This document shows positions 20,781 through 33,155 of a DNA stretch of 64,000 nucleotides, piece by piece (within the stretch, counting starts at the first letter, position 1; each line of letters opens with the position of its first letter). The stretch spans positions 108,133,587 through 108,197,586 of the forward strand of contig CM043966.1 in assembly GCA_014529385.2 (NCBI GenBank), written 5' to 3'. The position numbers were made by a program, and so were the translations under genes. The notes beneath the pieces are model-generated. The model was given only the letters and a program-made list of their open reading frames with translations. It had not been told where the DNA came from and searched no databases. The DNA is from Adiantum capillus-veneris. Taxonomy: Eukaryota; Streptophyta; Polypodiopsida; Polypodiales; Pteridaceae.

Positions 20781-22400
20781 GTGTTTCAAAAAAAATTGTT
20801 GCAGAACCTTCTGCTTTATGTTCAGCCTTTACAATCTATTGTTGCTACCCTCTCCTCTTCTTCTTTGGGGGGCGCCCTTTATCCTCATCACCACCATCTC
20901 TTCCCATACATATGGATTTGGCTCAGCTTTCCATTACATAAGAAAGCGGAGATTCTCAAGATGTTCTCAATGATTCATAAAGAACACCCTAAGTTTCCAG
21001 ATCCCATTCCTCTACAATTTGGCCCTACTGCTCCTTATCATCTAGCACCACAAGGTCTCTTTGATGATGATGATAATGATAAGAAGTGGGATCCAATTAA
21101 ATATTGGACACAAGGTACTGAAGAGCGTGAGCAGGCAAACACCAATAGCATGGATGAATGCATCATCAATCTTGTCACTTGCTTGCCAGACCCTGGGGAC
21201 CTCTTCTCCATGAAGAAACATGTGCTATATGGGATTGGCCAGTTTACAACTGCTATGCACAACCGCCCATGTTTGTTTCCACCAAAGAGAATGAATGGAA
21301 AACTCAAGGCAATTATGTGGCTCATCACTGGGTTACTCAACCTACTGTCATACAAGCTAGTAAGCCAAAAAATCACAATGAAGCTGAATCTAGCCACATA
21401 ATAGAAGCTCGAAGATGCAATTTGACTAGCAGAGGCCCTAAGGTCGAGATTCCCTCAACCAGCAATTCTAGTGCTTGCACAACAACCCTACAAACAATAC
21501 AAAAGGTTGGTGATATGGTTCTCATCAACATTGATAACTCAAATGAGAAGGAGACATGGAGAACACTGGAATACGTGTTCAACTTTTGCTCGTATGGAGT
21601 CAATTACAAAGACCTTACACAAGCTCAATCTGTAAGGCAAGTAGTGAGTGGATTTACTGGCATCTTGAGGAAATGGTGGGATGCACTGTTCGACAAAATG
21701 AAAGCTTTGATTCTACAAGGAGGCAAACATGAGAATTTTGAGAATGTTGTCTCACTATAATTTCCAGTCCTTACCATGGAATTCATCGGTAAGACAACAT
21801 CCATCAGCAATGTTGCTAAAGAAGCTTTCTTCCCCACCAGATGTTGTAATTTGAATTTGATCAAGGAATATCAGGTGCATATCCGTTCCTTGATGTTCAC
21901 CATAGATGGAGGCTATCACCCAGCAAAATATAAGGTATACTATATTGACTCCTTCCCAGAATATTTTTCCCAGCTATTTAAAGAAAAAATGAAGGAGAAA
22001 GAAGTCACTGAGAATAGCTCCCTTGCCCATATAAATCAGTGCATTAATGAAGTCTTGGAATTGGAATGTGCTCTAAATATATTAAAATAGGAAAGCAAAA
22101 CTACAATGTTTTTGAGGTCTTTTTGTGAGCACAAAACAATGGCTAAATCATTTGGATGTCATAAACAGTAGTCTTCATGCAAGAGCAGAATTCCACATCA
22201 ATGCAGCAAGTCTAGTAGGCCCAAAACCCACAGACAATGATACAAGGTTTAGAGTAAAAAACCTAGCATTGTGAAACCTGCTGATGCTATCTATTTCATC
22301 TGTGGAAAAAAGGGGCAATTTTCTTCCTCTTTTCCCAAAAAATCTAAATCCAAAAAATTTAACAATATTCTCATTGCATATGGGGATTACTAAGCTGTTT
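20781..22400 (+). pseudogene. Pararetrovirus coat-protein region with degenerate zinc knuckle (left arm)
   Basis: The region includes a poly-Asp patch (LFDDDDNDKKW), then at 21,400-21,750 a conserved-looking core (TWRTLEYVFNFCSYG, GFTGILRKWWDAL) typical of caulimovirid coat proteins. A frameshift at about 21,180 separates the first two segments; the right-arm copy is open there for 297 codons. A stop at 21,758 is shared by position with the other arm. The zinc knuckle, CFICGKNGHFASSC in the right arm, is degraded here (FICGKKGQFSSSF), losing His and Cys ligands. The protein would package viral DNA. Confidence 0.7.
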
Positions 22401-22539
22401 AATTGAATCAAATTCAAAAGGATGATATTGTGCTACATGCATATGAAGATTCGGATTTTGATAGTGAATGTAGTTCAAAAACAAATAAGTCTGCTCCTAC
22501 AGACTTTATGGATTTTGAATCCGAAGATGAAGATATGGA

Positions 22540-23592
22540 TCATCCTATCCTCTGAAGAAGCGTAAGAAGCCTATTCAGTCTTCCTCCTCTTCTTCCATCA
22601 TGGATCTTAGTGATCATAAGTCTCACTACTCTCCACCCATTCCATCTTCCCTTCGTCTTCAACTCAATATGCCAGACCAACCCAAGGTAGTCCCTGTCTC
22701 TTTGTCTTTTGACCAATTGATTGCTCAAGCTACCAAAATTCACCTTCAAGCGTGCCTTTCTACTATGAAGCGTGGTGAACCTTCACAACCTCCTTTTCAC
22801 CCTTCTCCTTCCTAAATCTCTTCTCATCTTAGGCCCCCAATTCAGTCTGAATCCTCTCATCTTGCTTCAAGCAAGCTATCTGAATATGGGAAAAGAAAAC
22901 TCCAACAGCTCAAAAGCAAGATAGAACTAGCTGCTTCAAGATGTCTCTGGGATGACACTCTTCAAAACTCCCTACCAGATACATATGATCTCATAACTGA
23001 AGAGAAAAAATGGATAGAGCATGAAGAAGTAGAAAGAAATTTCTAGCAGCATCTCGTGATAGAAGTATAAAGCCTGCATGTGGAACACCAACAACAGCAA
23101 GTGGACATACAACAAATCAAAGCCGACGTAGTGTGAATTAAGGATCTTTCTATGAAACTATCTCAACTCCTCTTGGATGCTCCAATCTTAGCAACACGTG
23201 CTCAAGAGGAGCCAGAAGAAGCACATGAGCAAATCCAAGCCTGCAATCAGGTGTGCAAACAGCAACAAACATGCAATCACATTAATTCTCTTGATGACAA
23301 TCACATGTTTGCCACTGAGGTTTGGATAAAAGCCCCTAGGTATAAGCAATTTCTTATATATGCATTACTAGATATAGGCTTAGCATCTTCTTATATTTCT
23401 AAGAAATTACTACCACCTGAGTGTATATTACCACTAGAGAAAAAGGTCAAAATATACTATGCTAATAATAAGGGTGGTACCATGACTTATTACTGCAAGC
23501 TAAAGATACCTCTAGGTAAAGAAATCCTGCTAGTAGCCTTTTTTTTCATGAGCAAAAAAATAGTGATTTACTTATTGGCAATGATATCTTAA
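22540..23592 (+). pseudogene. Pararetrovirus linker and aspartic-protease region (left arm)
   Basis: A Ser/Pro-rich stretch (22,600-22,815) is followed after stops by a helical, charged region, then by 23,152-23,592. The latter holds a protease-like segment with YALLDIGLASSYISK at about 23,358-23,402. The family's active-site triad is D-S/T-G; here the middle residue is Ile, and the right-arm copy has EIG. So neither copy keeps a competent site. In the virus this protease would cut the polyprotein ahead of reverse transcriptase. Confidence 0.65.
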
Positions 23593-25205
23593 TGAAATTA
23601 CTCCCTATCACATTTCATAAGGATAGGTTAGTTACCTTTAAGTATAGTCAGCAGCAATATGCAATACATACTAAGACCCGGTTTAGTATTTTAGTAGGCA
23701 CTATTATTACCTCCTCACTTACACCTTGCCTACCCAAACCAAATCAACAAACGTTTCTTCATTGGTTCAATCAGCAGAAGCTGCAGTGTAAAGATCAACT
23801 CGAAGAATGTGCTCAACTTTTATCTTCAGTATGTGCTGGCAATCCCTTAGAATTTTGGGATAAGGATAAATACTTTATTTCTCTACCAACCATCCCCAAT
23901 GCCAATCCTACAAAGGCCAGCCATGCAGGAATGAATCTGGAGGACACTGAACTCTATAAACAAGAAATTCAAGAGCTGCTCCAGAAAGATTTGATTGAAA
24001 AAACCAATAGTCCCAGGGCCTGTCAGGCCTTCTATGTTAATAAACATAGCGAATAGAAAAGGGGAAAGAAGAGGCTCGTCATTAATTATAAGCCTCTCAA
24101 AGGTGTTAATTGACCAAAAGTATCCCATCCCTTTAAAGGATGAATTGATCAGAAGTATTAAGGGCAAGTCTGTCTTTTCAAAATCTGATCTTAAGTCTTG
24201 CTTTTGGCAGTTTAAGATATGAGCTGTAGATAGATACAAGATAGCCTTTATTGTACCACAAGACATGTATCAATGGATCACCATGCCTATAGGTCTTAAG
24301 ATTGCCCCATCTAAATTTCAGGAAAGGATTGATATTGTCTTTGATCCCTGTAAAAAAATTATTTTGTGTTACATTGATGATTTATTGGTCTACTCTGCAA
24401 ATGTCCAACAACATGTCCAACATCTAAAGCAGATTTTTGACCATCTACAGAATGTAGGATTAGCATTGTCCGTCACCAAAAGTATTTTGTGCACCTCCAA
24501 AATGGAGTTCCTTGGAATTGAGATTGCCAATGGAATGATCTCTTTACAACCTCATGTTCTACAAAAATTGGAGGAATTCCCTGAGCAATTCAAAGAAAGA
24601 GACAGCTACAATCCTTCTTAGGATCTCTTAATTGGATTGCTCCACATTACCCCATGGTAGCTAAGGATTTGATGATTTTCAAAGCTTTAGATATATCTAA
24701 GGAGTTCTTTTACAATAAAGAGTTTAGCCATACTGTTCAATGGCTCAAAGGAATTTGCGGGCGTCTCTAGCCATTAAAGATTCCTGGCAATGGTAAGCTA
24801 ATTGTGTATACCGATGCATCCCAAGAAGCTTGGGGAGGCATACTTTGTGAAGAAGAAGAAGGTAGGCAATGCGCAGTTATTTGTTGATATGCCTCAGGCC
24901 GCTTCTCTGATGCTGCTATACGCTATCATTCAATTGAGCAAGAGGTTCTAGCATCAAAGAATAGTATTCTTGATTTTAGAATGCTCCTCATAGGCAAGCC
25001 TTTTGTGCTAAGAAGTGATCTCAAAAAAATTGAATCATTTCTAGACACCCGTCATATTAAAAGGATAGGCAACTACCGCATGATAAGGTGGTCCTACTCA
25101 TTTAGTCACTTCAACATTACATATGAACATGTGTCACGTCAGCGGAATCAAATAGCTGAGATATTATCATGTGCCTATCAAAAGCATGACATCCACACCC
25201 ACTAA
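23592..25205 (+). pseudogene. Pararetrovirus reverse transcriptase and RNase H (left arm)
   Basis: Segments 23,592-24,056, 23,995-24,222 and 24,265-24,621 cover the fingers and palm, with frameshifts and stops between them (for example TAG at 24,054 and TAG at 24,229). LCYIDDLLVYS near 24,367-24,400 is the catalytic YIDD box. RNase H follows from about 24,790, with YTDAS, IEQEVLAS and LRSDLKK supplying the D-E-D positions, and ends at the TAA at 25,203. The RT motifs (MPIGLKIAPSKFQ) and the RNase H directly after it, with no integrase, identify Caulimoviridae rather than an LTR retrotransposon. The genus is not resolved. Confidence 0.85.
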
Positions 25206-25418
25206 GAAAAGCAAGAAGGAATCCACTCAGGCATGTGGCCAACAAAGTCTCCTTCACTACAATAACTCCATTAAGCATTGTAGTTGTTGCCATGTACTGC
25301 TGTACACATCCAGCAATAATCCCACTAGCCACTAAAGGTGTCACACACTATTATGCCCATCACCCAAGCCTTATCCTTGAGCTGGCTTCCAATTTGACAC
25401 CTCCATTACTCCCCTTCC

Positions 25419-25426
25419 TATATAAG
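25419..25426 (+). promoter_or_regulatory. Viral pregenomic RNA promoter TATA box (left arm)
   Basis: TATATAAG follows the RNase H stop by about 210 bp and is conserved in the right arm (43,851-43,858 on minus). Caulimovirids have their full-length transcript promoter between the last ORF and the primer site, so motif and position agree. The transcript would start some 25-35 bp downstream and run toward the primer site. Confidence 0.6.
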
Positions 25427-25748
25427 CACACTAGCCTGCATTCCGCAGGGCATTTGTAAAAAAATCTCTCATATAGTTTTTGAGCCTTTTGTACATAGGA
25501 AACCCTAAGCACTCTTTGCATTTATACTCATGCCCCATATTACCAATCCTCATATCTTTATTGCAATCCAAATTCTTGTAATTGTATGGCAAGTTTTCAT
25601 TGCAACTATAATTGAGGTACCAGAGTTTCCATATCTTGCTATTGATATTATTGTGCATCTCTTATAGTAGTGTTGTGTTGTCTGATTGTGGTCTTGTATT
25701 ATTGTGAATTGGTGGCATAAACCGTGTGCACATGTGTTATCCGCAACT

Positions 25749-25760
25749 TGGTATCGGAGC
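25749..25760 (+). promoter_or_regulatory. Viral primer-binding site, initiator tRNA-Met (left arm)
   Basis: TGGTATCGGAGC differs by one base from TGGTATCAGAGC, the site complementary to initiator tRNA-Met used by Caulimoviridae. The right arm has TGGTATCGAAGC at 43,518-43,529. It lies about 320 bp after the TATA box. Viral leader-like DNA continues to about 26,069, where a TA tract begins. Confidence 0.75.
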
Positions 25761-26067
25761 TAGTTCATCTCATTTTCCCTCACCTAGTTCATTAGACTTT
25801 GGTATATCACTTGGTCTTGTATCTGTGTGGATCTAGTGTATGCTATAGTGTCTGAGTTGTAGTAACTTCCAAGAGGTTAGAAGCTAATAGATTTATAATC
25901 TTGTGCTATAGGGACAGTGACGTGCACATAGGCCAGCCGTTAGCCACAGATAGGGGTCACAGGTGTTAGGCACATAGCCGCTAAGTCATAATTGATTCCG
26001 CCTAAGCATTGAAGATAGATCATTGATTGCCCTCATCCTCCTTTAGTCTCTACATCTTCTACATCAA

Positions 26068-26069
<2 letters not shown>

Positions 26070-26110
<41 letters not shown>

Positions 26111-26143
26111 TATATATATATATAAACATATATAATATATATG
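26070..26143. repeat. TA microsatellite between viral and gypsy sequence (left arm)
   Basis: A run of TA dinucleotides with small interruptions. It marks the end of viral leader sequence on one side and the cut end of a gypsy integrase gene on the other. The right arm has the same junction at 43,170-43,206. Confidence 0.9.
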
Positions 26144-29100
26144 GCATCCAAGCCCCACTTTTCAAATACATTATAAGTTAAAATGGTCTTCCATAGTCCT
26201 GGCCTTAAAAATTTGTTTCCCATAGATTGGCACAAGGCTTACACGAGTGGTAGACATCCTTTTGTATAATGGGCCATACATAGCCTTCTTGTAAAATTTT
26301 CTAAAAGGTAATTTTCAAGGCATAATGCCCTTCACAAAGAACCTTCATGATTCTCCTCTAGGATCTTATAAATTTCCTCTTTCCAAGGTACTCTCTTTAG
26401 CACCATGTCAGCACCTTTCATAAATAGGGGATCCTCAAGAACGATGTACCTACTTTCTTTCCTTATGAAACCATATTTCTTTGAAGGTTTCAAGTATTTT
26501 GGTAACCTGCCAGTCATAAAAAATTCCTCCTCTTTGGAGAGGGTTTCTCTTCCAAGGTGCAAAGGTGTATTAGCCTTTCATCACATAGAGCTCATTGATC
26601 ATACTTTGAGCAGCATTATGCGCTTCTTCATTACTCTTCCTATCAATATGCTTAATAGTCCAAGCCTTGAATCCTTTGAGTAAACCTTTAATCTTGAAAC
26701 ACAGCTTTTGTAATCTTGGATTCTTGCTTTTCCAAACACCTAATACTTGTTTAATAACCAAAATGACATCCCCTTTAATTCTTAGCTTCTGGACTCCATA
26801 TTGTAGGCGCACTTGTAATCTAATAACTAATGTAGCATATTCTACTTCATTATTACTATGTGCTACCACCTGAAAACCCCTTTTATCTACTTGTTTTCCC
26901 TGAGGATCATAGATAAAAATTCCCCTAGATTCTGCATTATGGCTTTTCCTATAGGATCCATGAAAAAATAAAACAAAGGAATTAGGAATTTCACGTAATT
27001 CCTCCCTAGGCTTTTAATTTGCACAGTGCTTTCTTCAATGAGAAGCAGCCTCTCTTTATATGTGAGACTATCTTCCAATGTTGCCCTGGTACTTTCTTCA
27101 ACTAGAAAGGAGAACTCAAATTCTTGTATCTCAATAATCCATCTCTTTACTGCTTTGGAAATACTGACACCATTTATGAGTTAAGGAAGGAATAGCTTAT
27201 CAAAAAGGCAAATGGTTTTGGCAAAAGATAATGCCTGAATCTTCGTCAAGCATAGACTACACTAACCATTAGTTGTTCCACTTCTGAATAGGTTCTTTCT
27301 ACAACATATTTAAATATAGTTGCATAATAAGCAGGCTTCATGAAGTGCAATTCTTCCCTTTTTGTAGTAGCATTGCCCCAATGGCATCTTCACTGATAGA
27401 GGCATTCACATAAAAAACTTCTTCGAACTTGCTCGAAGCTTGCATAGTTGGTAATGTTCCTAACACATCTTTGAAACCTTGAAAACCTCCTCACAATCAA
27501 GATCCCAAACCAATGGATCCATCTTAGTAGCTTGTTGAAATGGGTATAGCAGTTTGTGAAGAAAAATTGATAAAGCGGGACATATACTTCACTTTCTGAA
27601 TAAAGGTTGTTAACTGCTTGGTGTCTTTTGCTGAAGGAAGAAGCAAAAGAGCAGTAACCTTATCTGGATTTTCTTCAATCTCGTTTTCACTGACCACATG
27701 GCCAAGAAGCTTAACCTTGGGTTGAGCCAGACGATGTTTGATTGGATTCAATTGACCTCTGCGCTCATCATATCTCCCTAACACTGATTCCAATTCTGAA
27801 CAATGAAGAGCTCTTTCACTATATACATAGAAATCATCTATATTGTCCTTAACAAACTTACCCAACAAAGGAATGAGTACCCAGTTTTGTCTCTTTTGGT
27901 AGCATATAGTACCATTGTTGAGACCAAAAGGAAGAACTTTATAGCAGAAACACCCCCAAGGAGTGATGGAAGTGGTTTTTCTCTGATCCTTTGATGCTAT
28001 TTGAATTTGGAAATAACCAGAGAAACCATCACATACACTATATCTTTTAAACCCTGCGAGTGTATCCAGTATTTTATCTATGAAAGGTAAGGGATAAGGA
28101 TCTTTTTTAGTGGCAGCATTGATAGGCTTGAAATCAACACACACTCTCCACCTTCCATCTTTTTTTGGTGTGATTGTAGCAGGACTTACCCATTCTGATG
28201 TTTCCACAGGCTAGATAAAACCCGCTTTTAAAAGTTTATCCATTTCCTCCTTAAGAGCCTACATTTTATCCTTATGCATCCTTATTAGTTTATGTCTTAG
28301 TGGAGCTCCCTCCTTTAATTTTATATGCAGGTCTTTACCATGAAAGCCCCTAATTTATCCATAAGATGTAATGGATAAATTAGGAAACTTGGAAAGCATA
28401 TGGTTATACCTTCCTGCTTCATATGGAGATAAATCTATGCTCAACATTTTTGTTATCATCTCTTGCTTAACATGAGGCTCCACCTTAGGCTGCGTGAGCT
28501 CCTTAATTTCTCATAAGGATTGAGAACATAATCTATTTTCACATGTAGAATGTCCGCAAAACTCCCTTGGGTTCCCTCATCGATCAAGAGAAAAGACACA
28601 TTTGCTTCGCTTTCACTCTCTGAGGTGGTGATAGAGTCTTCCGTGCTTGAAGTGTTGCTTGAATATTCATCTTCAATTCCCTCCTCTTTTGTCTCATCAT
28701 CCATGATTGGTTTCCTTAATTCCATACTAAATCTTTTAATGTCACCTTTTTATTAGACAGGCCCAACTGCTCTAAGCCATGGTTTGCCCAATATAAGGGA
28801 AAAAGCTCCAAATCCAACTAGCATTACATTACAGTTAACAAAAGCCTTGACCGTGAAAGCCTTTACTTCTAAGTCTTTGACTACACTTAGACATTTGACT
28901 CATTGATGATTGGCCATTTGTATTCTAAAACCTGATATTTTAGTAATGGTAAGACCTAGCCTTTCTACACAAGAGTCAGTAATGACACATATCTGTGCTC
29001 CTTCATCCACATAGGCTTGCCCCATGCTTTTTCCATTGTGCCAAGCTTCCACTACTGGAAAAATATCTAGGAGCTCTTCTATAGACATAATCCTCACAGA

Positions 29101-29220
29101 TCCCTTCTTAGGCTCCATTGTTAAAAAGCTAAATCCTTTGGTGCAATTGTTGCAATGGAGTGAAGGATGTACAAACACTCTTATAGACCATGTAGTTTGA
29201 AGCTTTTTACACATGCGTCA
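26144..29220 (-). mobile_element. Truncated Tat-type Ty3/gypsy element (left arm)
   Basis: Minus-strand order: protease (29,214-28,900, AYVDEGAQICVITDSC, active site DEG instead of DSG), an acidic linker (28,725-28,456), reverse transcriptase (28,207-27,524), a first RNase H, a second archaeal-type RNase H (about 27,020-26,600) and the integrase zinc finger (26,562 to about 26,210). Reverse transcriptase has NIDDF at the catalytic box, so the tyrosine of YxDD is lost while both aspartates remain. The tandem RNases H are the mark of the Tat lineage. Integrase stops at the TA tract just after KWGLDA, the start of the catalytic core. No LTR is visible. Several stops (for example 27,500-27,080) show decay. 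Confidence 0.85.
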
Positions 29221-29426
29221 TACTACCTTAGGGCTATAAAATGGACCCCTTATCATATTGCATTTTTTCTCTCATGTGAGCATATAACAAGGATGCTATG
29301 CAAGAACTCTCATCGGTAGGTATGGGTGCCTATTGGTCATCACAAGGTAGCTCTATCTGACTTAGTTCTTTAGAGATGAATATCTTTTCCTCCTCGCATT
29401 TTTTCTTTGACTATTTTGACTATTTG

Positions 29427-29620
29427 TTTCCAAAACAATTTCATGAACATGGCATATGAGTTCTCTCCTTGGAAATTTCCTCCAAATATAGTTATATGGG
29501 CTCCGTTGTCTGCATTTTTATGGTCACATGCACAAAAATGCAGACAACGGAGCTCATATAACTATATTTGGAGGAAATTTCCAAGGAGAGAACTCATATG
29601 CCATGTTCATGACATATTTG
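29427..29620. mobile_element. 194-bp foldback insertion with ~77-bp near-perfect stem (left arm only)
   Basis: Positions 29,441-29,519 and 29,534-29,612 are reverse complements with about two mismatches, joined by a loop of some 14 bases. The right arm lacks it: at the matching place the sequence runs straight through. TATTTG at 29,421-29,426 and 29,615-29,620 is a likely target duplication. It has no coding capacity. It could be a MITE or other foldback element, and its RNA would fold into a long hairpin of the kind Dicer-like enzymes cut. Confidence 0.8.
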
Positions 29621-30892
29621 TGTATTTTCTCAACGTTTGTTTATCACATGTTTGGACTATTAATTTTTGATAAGTTACTCTACTTTGTGTTTTGGGAATT
29701 CTTTTGGAACATCAGTCTAGCTCAGAAGACTTAACAAAATCCAGAGTATGAGGAGAAGCATGTTTAGTTGGTTTTAGGACAATATAATGAACGTACCCAA
29801 CAAACACATGTTTGAGGGTAGCAACCTCACGTCATTAGCTTAGCATATGCCTTTTGAGACAAACAAGAGACACTTACTCCTTGGGTTTGTATTCACTGTC
29901 CATAGATGCTATCATTGCTAGACGAGTACTCTACTACTCTATGAAGAGAGCTATTGAAAGTGTTAAAATGTGACAAGTTTATAAATTTTAAAGTACTTTG
30001 TAGTCCAACTTCAATTTTTAGGTGATTGGATACCGGAAGTATCTTCACAATATTTGAAGAAATCTACCTTTATTAACACTATCACTAATGTGGTGGGTTT
30101 TCTTAGTCTATCTAAGTAATCATTTTAACTAACTTTATTGAAGAAAAAGCCACATCTCATGGACTTTGCATCATAAAAGACGAGAATGTATACAAGAAAG
30201 ATACATATATACATCATAAAAGACGAGAATGTATACAAGAAAGATACATAGATACATTATTTATTTTGATTACTGTTTTATAAAAGATTTTCCATAGTTA
30301 ATTAACAAGAAAGATACATAGATACATTTTTTATTTTGAATACTATTTTATAAAAGATTTTCCATAGTCGTCTTGATATTTGGAAGCAAAGCAATTTATA
30401 ATTCACTTGTCTTATGGCTCTCGCTTCTTATTAAATTCTTCGTGCCCATTCCTTATGATTGATTGCCAATTCGGAACTACCAATATTTTTATTTTTTCCC
30501 TTCTCAATAGCTATGGTTCCATTTTTTTTTTTTGAATCCTCGAGACATCCACGCCTTAACTATATAAAAAAGAACCTAATACAATCTTGCAATTGAAGCT
30601 ATACATATAAAAGAATGGGTTTCAATATTTAAACATATAAGCTTATATACCTATGAAATAAAAAATTGGGATTAAATTTCTTGAAAGACAACAAAATTTG
30701 TAGCTTTTCATAAGAAGACTTGATTGTCTAGACGTCAATACAAGATGCTAGAACTAGAATTTGAGTCTGTTAAGTAGGCTCTCTAGATGAATTGCTTCAT
30801 TATTTTTATACATAATATTCACACTTTTTTGTGGGGTAATTTTTGACTAATTACATGCTAAGCACTCAAAATCGGATCTTAATTGTCAACCA
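29621..30892. other. Inner part of left arm, unknown DNA
   Basis: Matches the right arm (38,701 to about 39,880) but contains no recognisable gene. Short tandem duplications found only in this arm lie at 30,169-30,251 (43-bp shift) and 30,233-30,368 (about 71-bp shift). The last 227 bp (30,666-30,892) are a module repeated at 32,787, 35,216 and, inverted, 38,701. Confidence 0.6.
30666..30892 (+). repeat. 227-bp module, copy 1
   Basis: This stretch recurs almost exactly at 32,787-33,012, in diverged shorter form at about 35,216-35,356, and inverted at 38,701-38,922. Copy 1 and the inverted copy form the inner ends of the large inverted repeat. Copies 1 and 2 are 2,121 bp apart, which suggests a tandem-duplicated larger unit. 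Confidence 0.85.
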
Positions 30893-31189
30893 AAAAGGAA
30901 TAGAGAGAGAGAGAGTCACCGCCTATTGCCCATGTGGCCTTTGCAGCTTCATTTGGCTAGCGTGGCCTCAACGAAACGGCCTGAGCGAAACTATATAATT
31001 ATAGTGTCCACGTGCTGCATGACCACCTTAAACGGAGCTAAGTGCTAAGACTAATGAGAGAGAGAGATACTCGGTTTCAGTCTTCAGCCCTACCAGTGTT
31101 CGAGAAAAATCATTTTTCCAAACATACAAAATTTCTTTCCTTGAATTTGCCAAGAGGAAATGTTAAAAAATTAGGTTTATTTTTCGGGG

Positions 31190-31370
31190 TTTAACATATT
31201 TTTCTCTTTTTCGGGGCGGCGTTTCTCCTTTTTTCCTTGCCCTCAACTGGCATTTTTTAAGTTGAAAACGGCTCGGATTTTGAAGTTGATTGACGTGGTA
31301 GAGAGAGAGAGAGAGTGAGGGACATTGGGAGATAGAGAAAGAGAGAGGAAGAGGGAGAGCGAGACAAAGT

Positions 31371-31442
<72 letters not shown>

Positions 31443-31518
31443 CGGAGAGAGAGAGAAAAAATGTGTCAACTTAATATCATGCCGTCTTCTATTTGTAGCT
31501 CTCTCTCTCTCTCTCTGA

Positions 31519-31577
<59 letters not shown>

Positions 31578-31763
31578 CTCTCTGTCTCGCTAACAAGTAG
31601 TTGTCGGCTTGGTTCTTGCCCGAGTATGTGTGCATGCAAGCATGTGTGCGTGCATTCAAAGTGTGCACCATCATTGTTCAACAACTTCAGGTAGCTCATC
31701 ATAGCTGAGAGCAGTGTTCGGAAAAATGTGTCTCAACTTAATATCATGTCGTTTTCTATCTGC

Positions 31764-31820
<57 letters not shown>

Positions 31821-31959
31821 TCTCTTTGTCGCTCTCCCTCCTCCTCTCTCTTTCTCTATCCGGGGTTTCTCCTTTTTCCCTTGCCCTCAACGTACATTTT
31901 TGAAATTGAAAACGGCTCATATTTTGAAGTTGATTGACGTGGTCGGAAGAGCGCGCGCG

Positions 31960-32052
<93 letters not shown>

Positions 32053-32240
32053 ACGAGCTAGATTATCAATAGGCTGTCGCTCTCTCTTTTGGAACACTGT
32101 CGGAGGAAATTTTTAAAAAAAAGTTTATTTTTTGGGGTTTCACACTATTTTTCTCTTTTTTAGGGCGGGGTTTCTCCTTTTTCCCTTGCCCTCAACCGGA
32201 ATTTTTGAAATTGAAAACGACACGATATTAAGTTATATAT
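31190..32240. repeat. GA/CT microsatellite and shared-module block, copy 1
   Basis: Short unique modules alternate with long CT and GA runs: GA about 31,377-31,447, CT 31,500-31,573, CT 31,766-31,815 and GA 31,964-32,050. A module including CCTTGCCCTCAAC and TTGAAATTGAAAACG recurs at about 31,235, 31,880, 32,185, 33,045, 33,550 and 33,810. The order of modules matches 33,012-33,866, so the block is duplicated. ORFs called in it are only Ser-Leu or Arg-Glu repeat translations. Confidence 0.8.
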
Positions 32241-32349
32241 ACTATTATAAAAGGGGGAGGGATTCCGGCTCCCCCCCTTACACGTGGTGCAACCTCTTTC
32301 AACGAGCCTGTGCACCGTGCAATCCCCGGCCACACAGTGACAACGTAGC

Positions 32350-32363
32350 AAGAAAGGTGTCGG

Positions 32364-32414
<51 letters not shown>

Positions 32415-32536
32415 AGATAGTTGCAACTTGCAATAGTCACCTCTGACGGCGCATTACAACGGCTAGCCGCTCTTTGCCTCGCGCACACACACGTAGTGCA
32501 GACTGCAGAGTCAGAGTAGACGAGTAGGCCTAACAG

Positions 32537-32587
<51 letters not shown>

Positions 32588-32600
32588 CTCGCAATGGGCT
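32350..32600. repeat. GA and CT tracts with intervening GC-richer DNA
   Basis: A GA run at about 32,366-32,411 and a CT run at about 32,541-32,585 flank ~130 bp of mixed sequence. Opposed GA and CT runs on one strand can pair into a hairpin. No gene is evident. Confidence 0.7.
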
Positions 32601-32786
32601 CCAGCCTCCAACCGTGAGTTGCAATTTGCAGCGGTCTGTTAAGCATGGATGCACACACATGGCCCCAAAGCACCTCCTCTGGGTAAACCCCTCGAATTTC
32701 AAAAATTCCCAAAACACTCCCAATATTTTGTCACAAATTCCCAAATTCCCTTCAATTTTTCCAAAATTCCCAAAAGGGGGGAGGTC

Positions 32787-33012
32787 TTGGGATTAAATTT
32801 CTTGAAAGACAACAAAATTTGTAGCTTTTCATAAGAAGACTTGATTGTCTAGACATCAATACAAGATGCTAAAACTAGAATTTGAGTATGTTAAGTAGGC
32901 TCTCTAGATGAATTGCTTCATTATTTTTAGACATAATATTTGCACTTTTTTGTGAAGTAATTTTGGACTAATTACATGCTAAGCACTCAAAACCGGATCT
33001 TAATTGTCAACC
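32787..33012 (+). repeat. 227-bp module, copy 2
   Basis: A near-identical direct copy of 30,666-30,892, followed, as copy 1 is at a distance, by the GA/CT module block. Just before it lie several AATTCCCAAA-like repeats (32,690-32,780), and similar repeats also precede the third copy (35,100-35,215). Confidence 0.85.
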
Positions 33013-33104
33013 GAAAACAGGGCAACGTTTCTCCTTTTTTCCTTGCCCTCAACTGGCATTTTTGAAATTGAAAACGGCTCGGGTTTTGAAGTTGATTGAT
33101 GTGG

Positions 33105-33155
<51 letters not shown>

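Larger units (their letters stand above)
1..30892 (+). repeat. Left arm of a giant inverted repeat (interrupted)
   Basis: The blocks 1-91, 567-576 and 20,026-30,892 match the reverse complement of 38,701-49,358 in the same order: viral genome, TA tract, Tat-type gypsy fragment, unknown DNA. Base 1 pairs with about 49,358, so the arm continues beyond the window. Left-arm-only material is the 475-bp insertion, the 19.4-kb element, a 194-bp foldback at 29,427-29,620 and short tandem duplications at 30,169-30,368. Two hand-aligned samples (74 and about 205 bp) show about 4% difference. Confidence 0.9.

Noticed and set aside
25749-25760. Primer site taken as the start of an LTR element reading rightward
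   Set aside because: Only about 310 bp of leader-like DNA follows before the TA tract, with no gag or pol in that direction.
20026-25800. Viral block considered as an LTR retrotransposon
   Set aside because: There is no integrase and no LTR, RNase H follows reverse transcriptase directly to the gene end, and a TATA box and tRNA-Met primer site follow the last ORF, as in Caulimoviridae.
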